Shown here: positions 24,861 through 33,361 of the stretch, piece by piece
How positions within the stretch are numbered: position 1 is the first letter of the stretch
Layout of the letters: each line of letters opens with the position of its first letter
NCBI GenBank assembly: GCA_964551295.1
Contig: CAZKDJ010000007.1
Coordinates: forward strand, 1 to 58,256
Reading direction: 5' to 3'
Length of the DNA stretch: 58,256 nucleotides
Source of the DNA: JAFGED01 sp964551295
GTDB taxonomy: Bacteria; Chloroflexota; Anaerolineae; B4-G1
The notes under the pieces: model-generated
What the model was told of the DNA's origin: nothing
Databases searched by the model: none
The model's input: the letters and a program-made list of their open reading frames with translations, nothing else
Program-made: the position numbers and the translations under genes

Positions 24861-26294
24861 ATGTTCCGCCATCTCAACTTTCGACTCCTCATATCCTACG
24901 TCCTCGTCATCCTCGTCTGCCTGATGCTGGTGGGCCTGGGCTTGCTCATATTTTTGCGCACCAGCCCGCTGTGGACGAACCTGATCACACTGCGCCTGGA
25001 GGCCGCGGCCCGCGCGACAATCCCCGCGCTCCGATCAGGGGCAGCTACCCCAGAGACGTTCCCGCGCCTACTGGCAGAAGCCGCAGAGAGGCAGGAAGTG
25101 CGCGTCCTGCTGGTCGATAGCCAAAACATCGTGCGCTTTGATAGCAACGATACGTGGACGCGAGAGCAACTGCAGGACGTGCGCAGGCGCGCCAACCAGG
25201 ACAGAATCCAAGGCACCTTCACCGGTCCCAGCGGCAGGCGGTGGATATTCGTCGGCCGGACAGTGCGCGCGCCGGACAGCGGCCGACAGTTGGTACTCTT
25301 CATCGCACCCCGGATGCAGATCCTGGCCTGGTTTGGCACCAACATGCTGCCGCCGATGGTGCAGGCCGGCCTGATCGCCTTGATTCCTTCCGTCCTGCTG
25401 GCCCTGCTCATCAGCCGCTCCATCTCCAAGCCCCTGCGGCGGGTGAGCAGGGCCGCGGAGGCCATCGCTCGCGGCGAGACAGGCACGCGCGCGCCTATCT
25501 CCGGCCCAACGGAAGTGCGGGCGCTGGCCCGCTCGTTCAACACGATGGCCAACCAGGTCGAGGCAACCCAACAGTCCCAGCGCGATTTTGTGGCCAACGT
25601 CTCCCACGAGCTCAAGACCCCCCTCACCTCCATCCAGGGCTTTTCCCAGGCGCTGCTCGACGGCACTGCCTCGACCCCCGAGGCCACCGCCCGCGCAGCG
25701 CGCGTCATCCACAAAGAAGCGGAGCGCATGCGCCGCATGGTGGACGATCTGCTCGTCCTGGCCCGCTTCGACGCTGGACAGATGACGCTGGCGCGCGAAC
25801 GGGTGGAACTCGGCCCGCTGCTGCGCGGCTGCATCGAGAAGCTGACGCCTCAGGCTCAGGCGGCCCAAGTGACCCTGGAGCTGGAGGCCCCGGAACAGCC
25901 GGTCGTCACCGGCGACGCAGACCGCCTGGCCCAAGTCTTTGCCAACCTGATCGATAACAGCGTGGCGCACACGCCCGCCGGAGGCAAAGTGACCGTCGTC
26001 GCACGCTCGGCGGCGGAGAACACCGTCGAAGTTACAGTCACCGACACAGGGGAGAGCATCCCGCCGGAGGCAATCTCGCGCATCTTTGAGCGCTTCTACC
26101 AGGTAGATAGATCGCGCAAGCGCGCTCCCGAGCGTGGCCGCGGCGCCGGACTCGGGCTGGCCATCACCAAAGAGATCGTCGAGGCCCACGGCGGTACCAT
26201 CACCGCCGAAAGCGTCGTCGGGCTGGGCAGCAAATTCACCATCCGCCTCCCAGCCAACCAACTCGCAAACAATCTGACGACGATACGCACTTAG
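24861..26294 (+). CDS. HAMP-containing histidine kinase (orphan)
   Basis: 477 aa. TM1 (8-32), a roughly 130-residue extracytoplasmic sensor, TM2 (about 165-188), HAMP (SKPLRRVSRAAEAIARGE), HisKA FVANVSHELKTPLTSI with His near 249, and ATPase motifs NLIDNSVAHTP, DTGESIPPEA and RGAGLGLAITKEI. In the ATPase D-box the usual DTGxGI reads DTGESI, a substitution of the glycine worth noting. No response regulator gene is adjacent; the usual OmpR-type partner may have been lost or lie elsewhere. Confidence 0.92.
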   Translation: MFRHLNFRLLISYVLVILVCLMLVGLGLLIFLRTSPLWTNLITLRLEAAARATIPALRSGAATPETFPRLLAEAAERQEVRVLLVDSQNIVRFDSNDTWTREQLQDVRRRANQDRIQGTFTGPSGRRWIFVGRTVRAPDSGRQLVLFIAPRMQILAWFGTNMLPPMVQAGLIALIPSVLLALLISRSISKPLRRVSRAAEAIARGETGTRAPISGPTEVRALARSFNTMANQVEATQQSQRDFVANVSHELKTPLTSIQGFSQALLDGTASTPEATARAARVIHKEAERMRRMVDDLLVLARFDAGQMTLARERVELGPLLRGCIEKLTPQAQAAQVTLELEAPEQPVVTGDADRLAQVFANLIDNSVAHTPAGGKVTVVARSAAENTVEVTVTDTGESIPPEAISRIFERFYQVDRSRKRAPERGRGAGLGLAITKEIVEAHGGTITAESVVGLGSKFTIRLPANQLANNLTTIRT

Positions 26295-26332
26295 CCGTGA
26301 TTCCCAATCACGTGATTTGGAAATCGCGGCTA
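26292..26332. repeat. Imperfect inverted repeat (AGCCGCGATT type)
   Basis: TAGCCGTGATTCCC (26292-26305) pairs imperfectly with GGAAATCGCGGCTA (26319-26332). The left arm contains the stop codon of the histidine kinase gene, so the hairpin could end that transcript. Confidence 0.6.
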
Positions 26333-26344
26333 CTAACCCTGCAT

Positions 26345-26373
26345 TTGACAACTCCCTACACTAGTGGTATAAG
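26345..26373 (+). promoter_or_regulatory. Promoter of the Gld-type ABC operon
   Basis: TTGACA (26345-26350), 17-nt spacer, TATAAG (26368-26373). A leader of about 90 nt follows before the ATG at 26469 and includes the partial palindrome AGTATACT (26382-26389), a possible operator. Confidence 0.75.
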
Positions 26374-26468
26374 TACGACCTAGTATACTCAAAACTTGTG
26401 CTTCACATCAGCGGGAGCATTGTTACCCAGTGCTCTTTGTTTTGTCTCGAACCAGGAGGTAAACTACC

Positions 26469-27470
26469 ATGATCGAAGTAGAGAACTTGACCCGCTATTA
26501 CGGCCCGGTGCGGGCTGTCTATGACGTCAACTTCCAGGTGGAGCGGGGGGAAATCGTCGGCTTCCTGGGGCCAAACGGCGCAGGCAAGTCGACGACGATG
26601 CGCATCCTCACCAGCTATCTGCCCGCCAGCGCTGGTACAGCGCGCGTCGCCGGCTTTGACGTATTCTACGACTCGCTGGAGGTGCGCCGCCGCGTCGGCT
26701 ATATGCCGGAGACGGTGCCCCTCTACCCGGAGATGACCGTGAAGGCCTATTTGGACTATATGGCCGAACTGCGCCAGTTGCCCGACGCCAAGCAAGCAGT
26801 GGGACGGGCGATGGAGGCCTGCGACGTCACAGAGCGCGCGCACCAACCCATCAAAGAGCTCTCCAAGGGGTATCGCCAGCGCGTCGGCCTGGCGCAGGCC
26901 ATCCTCCACGAGCCGGAGGTGCTGATCCTGGATGAGCCGACCATCGGCCTCGATCCCCGGCAGGTGGCCGACGTGCGGCAGCTCGTCCGCGACATCGGCC
27001 AGGAACACACCATCATCCTCAGCTCCCACATTCTCTCCGAGGTGAGCCAGACCTGCAACCGCATCCTCATCATCAGCGAGGGGCAGATCGTGGCATCGGG
27101 GACGCCGGAGGAGCTGACCGCCCGGGTGCAGGAGACGGATCGCGTCAAGGTATTCGTCGAAGGCGCCGAGTCGCCGCAGGTGATCGAGCTGCTGAAGCGG
27201 GTGGAGGGCGTGCTCGACGTCGAGACCGACACGGACGGTGCTTACGTCGTTTCCAGCACCCAGGGACACGACAACCGGGCCGAGCTGGCTCGCGCCGTCG
27301 TCGAGCAGGGATGGGATCTGCTGGAGCTCGGCACGATGGGGCTAAGCCTGGAGGAGATCTTCCTCAAGGTGACCGAGGGTGTGTCTATCGAAGAACTCGC
27401 CGGAGCGCCCTCAGGCGAGGAAAGCGCGGAAATCGAAGAACCGGAGGGAGAGGAGGAAGAAAATGCGTAA
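26469..27470 (+). CDS. Gld-type ABC transporter ATP-binding protein
   Basis: 333 aa, ATG with AGGAGG nearby. Walker A GPNGAGKSTT (about 34), Q-loop YMPETVPLYP, signature LSKGYRQRVGLAQ (about 131; LSKGY replaces LSGGQ as usual in GldA-like proteins), Walker B VLILDEPTIGLD. The C-terminal extension after 300 is acidic (EESAEIEEPEGEEEE). It pairs with the permease overlapping by 8 nt and with the GldG-like and DUF4340 proteins; such four-gene sets are widespread outside gliding bacteria and their substrate is unknown. Confidence 0.93.
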   Translation: MIEVENLTRYYGPVRAVYDVNFQVERGEIVGFLGPNGAGKSTTMRILTSYLPASAGTARVAGFDVFYDSLEVRRRVGYMPETVPLYPEMTVKAYLDYMAELRQLPDAKQAVGRAMEACDVTERAHQPIKELSKGYRQRVGLAQAILHEPEVLILDEPTIGLDPRQVADVRQLVRDIGQEHTIILSSHILSEVSQTCNRILIISEGQIVASGTPEELTARVQETDRVKVFVEGAESPQVIELLKRVEGVLDVETDTDGAYVVSSTQGHDNRAELARAVVEQGWDLLELGTMGLSLEEIFLKVTEGVSIEELAGAPSGEESAEIEEPEGEEEENA

Positions 27471-28200
27471 TATCTGGACCATCGCCAAGCGCGAGCTATA
27501 CGCTTACTTTGGCTCTATCGTAGCCTATGGCCTCATGGCCGCCTTCCTGGCCATGCAGGGGCTCTTTTTCTTCCTCCTTCTAGCCTACGCCAGGAACCAG
27601 CAGTATCCGATGGAAATCGGCGACGTGCTGGGCAGCGGATACCTCTACTTTTTCCTCATCATCTATGCCAGCGCGATCACCATGCGGCTCCTTTCAGAGG
27701 AGCAACGCTCGGGCACTCTGGAGGTCATCCTCACCGCTCCCGTGCGCGACTGGGAACTGATCGTGGGCAAGTACCTGTCCAGCCTGATCGTGTTCGCCAT
27801 CACGCTCGTTATCAGCCTCTACCAGGTTGCCATCCTGGCTGCCGTCGGTGAGCCGGACTGGGGCACGACGTTGAGCGCCTACCTGGGCTTTTTGCTGGTC
27901 GGCGGTGGGTTGCTGGCTATCGGCACATTGGCCTCGACCCTCACGCGCAGCCAAGCCATCGCCGTCATCGTCAGCATCGCCGCCGGCGTCGTGCTGTGGC
28001 TGTTGCAGTACATGGCTGGCCCCTGGCTGCAAGCCTCCTCCGCCTGGGGGGATATTTACGAAAAAACCGCGTTCTTTACCCACTATGAAGACTTTATCGC
28101 CGGGCTGATCAGCACCGAACACATAGTCTACTATATCAGCTGGATAGCGGTCAGTCTATTCCTGGCGACGCAGACGCTACAGGCAAGGAGGTGGCGATAA
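27463..28200 (+). CDS. Gld-type ABC-2 permease
   Basis: 245 aa with six hydrophobic helices. It begins MRNIWTIAKRELYAYFGS, as in GldF/NosY-like permeases, with the cytoplasmic coupling segment LLSEEQRSGTLEVILTAPV. The start overlaps the ATPase stop and its stop overlaps the next start (TAATG), giving tight translational coupling. Confidence 0.92.
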   Translation: MRNIWTIAKRELYAYFGSIVAYGLMAAFLAMQGLFFFLLLAYARNQQYPMEIGDVLGSGYLYFFLIIYASAITMRLLSEEQRSGTLEVILTAPVRDWELIVGKYLSSLIVFAITLVISLYQVAILAAVGEPDWGTTLSAYLGFLLVGGGLLAIGTLASTLTRSQAIAVIVSIAAGVVLWLLQYMAGPWLQASSAWGDIYEKTAFFTHYEDFIAGLISTEHIVYYISWIAVSLFLATQTLQARRWR

Positions 28201-29879
28201 TGGAACAATCGAAATTCCTCAAGTGGCTCAAGCAAGTACAGGAGTTCCTCAAGGAAGCCGGTTTCATCATAGGCCCGCTCTCCCTGGCTGCGATTCTGGG
28301 CGGTGTTGCCCGTGTCACTTTTCCGACACTCTTCAGAAGTATACCCTTGCGTGTTGCCCTGAATGACACCTTAACTCTGATTCTTTTGATCGGCGGCGTG
28401 GTTCTGGGCGCGCTGTTCATCCTGGGCAACCCGACCCAGGTGCGCACCACGCTGACCAAGCGCGGCACCCTCTACGGGCTCAACGCCGTCCTGATGAGCG
28501 TCGCCTTTATCGCCATCATGGTCATCGCGAACATCGTAGCCATCCGGTACAAGTACACCTACGACGCCACCGAGGCCCAGGTACACACACTGTCGGCACA
28601 GTCCAAACAGGTCGTCAAGGAGCTCGACCAGAAAATCGAGATCATCGGCTTCTTTAGCGGCAGCAACTATTGGCAACAAGATAGCTTCGAGGAACTGCTC
28701 GATCAGTACATGCGCGAAACCGACATGCTCTCCTACAAAGTGATCGATCCCGACAGCCAGCCGCTAGAAGTGCGGGCGTACGAAGAACCATACGAGGGGT
28801 TGCTCATCAGAACCGAGACGCGAACCGAGAGGGTCTATTCAGCGAGTGAGCAGAACATCACCGGCGCGATTCTCAAGGTCACCAGCGACATACCCAAGAC
28901 CGTCTATTTTCTCACCGGCCACCAGGAACACGACCCCGATGCCGGCGGCAACGACGGCTACTCGACGGTGGCCGGCTGGTTGCGCAACCAGAACTATGCG
29001 GTCAGGAGCCTCAACCTGGCGCTGGTCACGGATACCATCCCCAGCGACGCGACCGTCATCGTCATCGCCGGGCCGCAAAAGATGCTGCTAGATGGCGAAC
29101 TGACGCAGCTACAGGCATACCTGGCCAGCGGCGGACGGGCGCTCATCATGCAGGACCCGTTCTCAGAAGCAGACCTAAGCGTCTTTTTGTTCAACTGGCA
29201 GGTGCGTTTTGAAAACGGGATAGTCGTAGATCAGATGAGGTATGTAGAAAACCCCGCTTATCCAGCGACGGATAGCTACCCATACAGCACCATAACCCAG
29301 GACATGAACGGCATGATAGCAGTCTTCCCCCGCGCCCGCGGCGTTTCACAGATAGGGGACGCCGCCTCGACCGACATCACGTACACGCCGCTGGTTGAGA
29401 CGTCGAACCAAAGCTGGGGCGAGACGAGCGAGGAGGTAGCCGAACGAGATGAGGCCGACATCGCGGGCCCCCTTGTCCTGGCAGCAGCCATCGAGTCCCA
29501 ACCGACGCTCACTGCCGAGTCAGATGATGCCGGAACAAAGACGCGCATGGTGTTGATCGGTGATTCCGACTTTGCCAGCAACGCCACCGCCGATATCCCC
29601 GGGAACGGCGTCCTGTTCCTGAACGCCGTCAACTGGCTGGCCGAGGAGGAACAACTGATCGCCATCGGGCCAAAAGACGCTGGGGGCCAGCCGCCCTCGT
29701 TTACCGAAACGACGAACGTCGTGATTGGCCTGAGCAGCATTTGTGGTGTCCCGGTCATCATCCTTGGCCTGGGAGGCGTCGTCTGGATCGTGAGACGACT
29801 GCGCCCCAAGATCGTGACCCAACCCACGCTTGAAGAGCTTGAGGAATTTGAAGAAACAGGAGAGGTGGAACCACTATGA
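28200..29879 (+). CDS. GldG-like ABC auxiliary protein
   Basis: 559 aa, ATG 28200 with AAGGAGG eight nt upstream. Three N-terminal hydrophobic segments within residues 20-120, then the extracytoplasmic ABC_transp_aux domain: TLSAQSKQVVKELDQKIEIIGFF, VYFLTGHQEHD, and GGRALIMQDP. One C-terminal helix (VVIGLSSICGVPVIILGLGGVVW) leaves a short cytoplasmic tail. It is thought to work with the transporter at the membrane surface; the molecular role is not established. Confidence 0.9.
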   Translation: MEQSKFLKWLKQVQEFLKEAGFIIGPLSLAAILGGVARVTFPTLFRSIPLRVALNDTLTLILLIGGVVLGALFILGNPTQVRTTLTKRGTLYGLNAVLMSVAFIAIMVIANIVAIRYKYTYDATEAQVHTLSAQSKQVVKELDQKIEIIGFFSGSNYWQQDSFEELLDQYMRETDMLSYKVIDPDSQPLEVRAYEEPYEGLLIRTETRTERVYSASEQNITGAILKVTSDIPKTVYFLTGHQEHDPDAGGNDGYSTVAGWLRNQNYAVRSLNLALVTDTIPSDATVIVIAGPQKMLLDGELTQLQAYLASGGRALIMQDPFSEADLSVFLFNWQVRFENGIVVDQMRYVENPAYPATDSYPYSTITQDMNGMIAVFPRARGVSQIGDAASTDITYTPLVETSNQSWGETSEEVAERDEADIAGPLVLAAAIESQPTLTAESDDAGTKTRMVLIGDSDFASNATADIPGNGVLFLNAVNWLAEEEQLIAIGPKDAGGQPPSFTETTNVVIGLSSICGVPVIILGLGGVVWIVRRLRPKIVTQPTLEELEEFEETGEVEPL

Positions 29880-30571
29880 ATCAGCAGCGACACAGGCCCT
29901 GGCTCCCAACCGTGATCCTGATTGGCATCGTCGCCCTGCTGGTCCTATTCGTCATCTTTGTGATGCCCAACCTGAACCCGCCGCCAGAGCCTGGCGTTGA
30001 GTCGACGCTCGCCCTGCTGTGGGCGTTCGACAGCGAGGACCTGGTCCACATCTCGATAACCAGGGGAGAACAGACGACGACGGTCGAGCGCACGGGGATG
30101 ACCTGGCGTGTGGTCGAGCCGTCTCCGGGCGATGCCGACATCCTCCGCGTTTACAACGTGGCGGATCAGGTGGCCATGATGCGCTCCCGCATCCTGAAGG
30201 GCAACCTGGCCGACTTTGGTCTGATGGACCCCCAGGCAGAGGTGACGTTGGGCCTCGGCGACGAGTCGACGGTCAGCTTCGCCATCGGCGACCTGAATCC
30301 GAATGGCACACACTACTACGTCCAGAAGGAGGACGACCCGGAGATCCATCTGGTGCCGGCCAGCAGCATCGACGGGCTACTCGACATGGTGGACAACCCA
30401 CCCTACCCGCCGACGGCCACGCCGCCGCCCAGCCCCGTGGAAACAGAGGCGCCGGAAGAAAGCCCAACAGAGACGCCGACGGAAAAACCCACCGAGAACC
30501 CGACAGAGGAGCCTACGGAGACACCCACAGCAGACGCTTCGGAGACAAAGACACCGACGTCAGAGTCGTAA
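29876..30571 (+). CDS. DUF4340-domain protein with Pro/Thr-rich tail
   Basis: 231 aa, overlapping the GldG-like stop by 4 nt (ATGA). One signal-anchor helix (10-32), then a DUF4340 domain (ALLWAFDSEDLVHISIT through FAIGDLNPNGTHYYVQ). From residue 178 the protein is low complexity, with PTE-type units (TPTEKPTENPTEEPTETPT), probably an unstructured or glycosylated extracytoplasmic tail. The domain is about half the length seen in larger relatives. Last gene of the operon. Confidence 0.85.
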   Translation: MNQQRHRPWLPTVILIGIVALLVLFVIFVMPNLNPPPEPGVESTLALLWAFDSEDLVHISITRGEQTTTVERTGMTWRVVEPSPGDADILRVYNVADQVAMMRSRILKGNLADFGLMDPQAEVTLGLGDESTVSFAIGDLNPNGTHYYVQKEDDPEIHLVPASSIDGLLDMVDNPPYPPTATPPPSPVETEAPEESPTETPTEKPTENPTEEPTETPTADASETKTPTSES

Positions 30572-30590
30572 CGCTTGGACCTTGCATATT

Positions 30591-30623
30591 AAAACGGCCC
30601 TGCCGGTTCGACAGGGCCGTTTT
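30591..30623 (+). terminator. Intrinsic terminator of the Gld-type ABC operon
   Basis: A 12-bp perfect stem AAAACGGCCCTG/CAGGGCCGTTTT with a 9-nt loop and T-run, 20 nt after the DUF4340 stop. Confidence 0.95.
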
Positions 30624-30707
30624 TGTAGGCCAGATTGGCAATCCGGTCTACTCATAGACCGAGCTACCTATCGGCTGCCTAACAGGTTGCTATCAGTCCA
30701 AAACACA

Positions 30708-30782
30708 AATGACACGAATCCCGCGAATGCTTACGTTCCTAGGGATTCGTTTCATTCATGTGATTCGTGATTTCGTGTCATT
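30708..30782. repeat. Inverted repeat of the GACACGAAT family
   Basis: AATGACACGAA (30708-30718) pairs with TTCGTGTCATT (30772-30782), with CGCGAAT/ATTCGTG inside. TTCGTG occurs several more times in the right half. The short tract at 42381-42400 has the same ATTCGTGATTCGTGAT motif. The element fills most of the gap before the subtilase gene. Confidence 0.75.
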
Positions 30783-30842
30783 CGTGTCCAGGCTTGCCTC
30801 CATCGGCCTACGAAGCTATAATCGAACCCGAGGGAGGCGCAC

Positions 30843-33335
30843 ATGGACGAAAGCACAAAAAAAACGTATGTAGGCTGTGGCCGAGCAGTCCTGGCCGCCG
30901 CATTGCTTCTGTGGCTGGGGCTGGTGCCGGTCGGAGCGCTGCTGGTATCGAAACTGATCCTGGAGGACATGGCCTCGTCGCGCGTGGTGACTGCAATCGC
31001 CGTCGCCGCCACCGCACTATTCCTGCTGCCGCCATTCTTAGGCATCGCGCTGTTCACCCGGCGCCGGGCGAGCTGGCAGGCGCTGGCGGCCCTGGCCGCC
31101 GCATGCACGGCCATCAGCGGCTACCTGCTGCTCGACGCCACGGTACAGACCCTGCTTCCCAGGCCCCCATCCCCCGCGCTTTACGGAGAAGGCGCCGAGG
31201 TGGCCGCCGTGCGCCTGGGCGTCCTGCTGCCATACACGCTGCTCGCCGCCTGGCTGATCCCGCGCCTGGCCGGGGCGCCCCGCCGCTCCCTGTGGGCCTG
31301 GTTGGGACTGGATCACATCGACCTCCCCACTCTGTTGCTGGCGCTGGCCATAGCCGCATTGGCGGTCGTCACTTGGCCCCTGACGGGCGCATTGGGCGAC
31401 AGCCTCACCAGCCTGAGCCTGATCTTTCAGACGCTGGTGGACGTCATTCTGCAAGCGCTCCTCGTGTGGGGCGTCGTCTTTTGCCTGCTGAACACTGCGT
31501 TCCCCAAACCGTGGACCGCCGCTCTGATGACCATCCTGCTCTACAGCACGGCCACGCTCGGCGCGACGCTGCACACGGGCGATGCGGCCACAGCCGGGAA
31601 CAGCTTTGCCCTGCTGCCACTGGCGTTCCTGCTCACCGAGCTGCGCGCCCGCAAGAGCGGCATCTACCCCCTGCTGCCGGTGGCGTTCTGCTTCCGCGCC
31701 ATACCCGCGCTCTTTGTGGATCCGCGCGATGTCCTCGCCAGCGGCATTCCCGAGATGCAGCACGTGCTCAGCCACGCCCTCGGATGGGGCGTCGTGATCG
31801 TCGCCGGCCCGCTGCTGTGGGGCGAACGCAAGCTGCTGCACGCACTGCGCGACCAGGTACGCGTGCCCTCCTGGGCGCGCGTAGTCACGTTCGGGCTGGC
31901 AGCGCTGGTCCTCTGGCTGGCGTGGGGCGGGATGTACGTCTTTGGCGGCAAGCCGGGATTTTACGACGCCGGCTTTCTGATCATCCTCGAAGAGCAAGCC
32001 GACCTGAGCGACGCCTACACCATCGCCGACCGGGAAGCACGCGGGCAGTACGTGTACGACACGCTGGCCGAGACCGCCGAGCGCACACAGGCCCCGCTGC
32101 GCGAGGAACTGGATCGATTGAACGCGCCCTACCGGCCATACTACATCGTCAACATGATCCGCGTGGATGGCCATCGCTGGCTGGTGGACCGGTTCCGAAA
32201 TCGGCCCGGTGTGGTGCGCGTGATCCTCAACCCCAACGTGCGCGAGTACCCCAATCGCGTCCCACTCCCCTACGGCGAAAGCGATACCCCTCCTAGCGGC
32301 ATTCAATCGAACCTGGCAGCAATCAACGCCGACGACGCCTGGGCGCTGGGGGTGATCGGCGAGGGCATCGTCGTCGCCGGGCAAGACACAGGCTACGACT
32401 GGACGCATCCCGCGCTCAAGCCACACTATCGCGGCTGGGATGGAGAGCAGGCCTCCCACGACTACAACTGGCTCGACGCCTGGGACCACACCGCCGTTCC
32501 GTTCGATTACGACTCCCACGGCACGCACACGATGGGCACGGTGCTTGGAGACGACGGCGAGCGCAACCGAACCGGGGTGGCGCCGGGTGCCGAGTGGATG
32601 GGCTGCCGCAATATGCGGCGCGGCGTGGGCAACCCCGGCTCCTATGCCGAGTGCATGGAGTTCTTCCTCGCTCCCTACCCACACGGAGGCGATCCATTCA
32701 CCGACGGCGACGTGCGCCTGGCCCCGCACGTGATCAACAACTCGTGGGGTTGCCCCTACTGGGAGGGCTGCTTTGCTTATACGTTGGAGCCCGCCGTCGA
32801 GGCACTGCGCGCGGCGGGCATCATGATGGTCGTCAGTGCGGGCAACGAAGGCCCCGCCTGCAGCACGGTGACCGATCCCCCGGCCAACTACGACGCCTCC
32901 TTTTCCATCGCGGCGACGGACGACAGCGAAAGCGTTACCTCCTTCAGCAGCCGCGGGCCGGTGGGCGCGCTGACCAAGCCCGACATTTCCGCGCCGGGCG
33001 CACAGGTACGCTCCAGCGTGCCCGGCGGCGGATACGGGTACGCTGGGGGAACGTCGATGGCCGGTCCCCACGTAGCAGGAGTTGTGGCGCTTCTCTGGTC
33101 GGCTGATCCAACCCTCGTCGGCGACATCGACGCGACGGAGCGCCTCATCTGCGAGACCGCCGTGCCCAAGCCAGTGGAGGAGACTTGCAGCACCGAAGAG
33201 CCGCAAGGTCAATTCGCGTCCCTGATGTCGAACCCCGTGTGCGCCTGCGGCGGCGTGAGCGGGGTGCCCAACAACGTCTATGGCTGCGGCTTTATCGACG
33301 CGGAAGCGGCCGTCAAAGCCACGCTGGAGCGATGA
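30843..33335 (+). CDS. Subtilase (S8) fused to an N-terminal polytopic membrane domain
   Basis: 830 aa, ATG 30843. Residues 1-370 contain about ten hydrophobic segments, ending with VVTFGLAALVLWLAWGGMYVF. A propeptide/I9-like region follows (PYRPYYIVNMIRVDGHRWLVDRF, about 430-460). The peptidase domain has all catalytic residues: Asp in VAGQDTGYDWTHP, His in DSHGTHTMG, oxyanion Asn in VINNSWG and Ser in GGTSMAGPHVAG. Six or more cysteines in the last 200 residues suggest extracytoplasmic disulfides. If the number of helices is even the protease faces the side of the N-terminus, so the topology needs checking. A membrane-tethered subtilase of this size is unusual. The start has GAGGGAGG upstream. 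Confidence 0.88.
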   Translation: MDESTKKTYVGCGRAVLAAALLLWLGLVPVGALLVSKLILEDMASSRVVTAIAVAATALFLLPPFLGIALFTRRRASWQALAALAAACTAISGYLLLDATVQTLLPRPPSPALYGEGAEVAAVRLGVLLPYTLLAAWLIPRLAGAPRRSLWAWLGLDHIDLPTLLLALAIAALAVVTWPLTGALGDSLTSLSLIFQTLVDVILQALLVWGVVFCLLNTAFPKPWTAALMTILLYSTATLGATLHTGDAATAGNSFALLPLAFLLTELRARKSGIYPLLPVAFCFRAIPALFVDPRDVLASGIPEMQHVLSHALGWGVVIVAGPLLWGERKLLHALRDQVRVPSWARVVTFGLAALVLWLAWGGMYVFGGKPGFYDAGFLIILEEQADLSDAYTIADREARGQYVYDTLAETAERTQAPLREELDRLNAPYRPYYIVNMIRVDGHRWLVDRFRNRPGVVRVILNPNVREYPNRVPLPYGESDTPPSGIQSNLAAINADDAWALGVIGEGIVVAGQDTGYDWTHPALKPHYRGWDGEQASHDYNWLDAWDHTAVPFDYDSHGTHTMGTVLGDDGERNRTGVAPGAEWMGCRNMRRGVGNPGSYAECMEFFLAPYPHGGDPFTDGDVRLAPHVINNSWGCPYWEGCFAYTLEPAVEALRAAGIMMVVSAGNEGPACSTVTDPPANYDASFSIAATDDSESVTSFSSRGPVGALTKPDISAPGAQVRSSVPGGGYGYAGGTSMAGPHVAGVVALLWSADPTLVGDIDATERLICETAVPKPVEETCSTEEPQGQFASLMSNPVCACGGVSGVPNNVYGCGFIDAEAAVKATLER

Positions 33336-33361
33336 ATCATAACGAGTAGGAGGACAACACC

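Noticed and set aside
31038..33212. A 724-codon minus-strand open frame opposite the subtilase gene
   Set aside because: The plus-strand frame has a full subtilase catalytic set; the opposite frame has low-complexity, family-free sequence.
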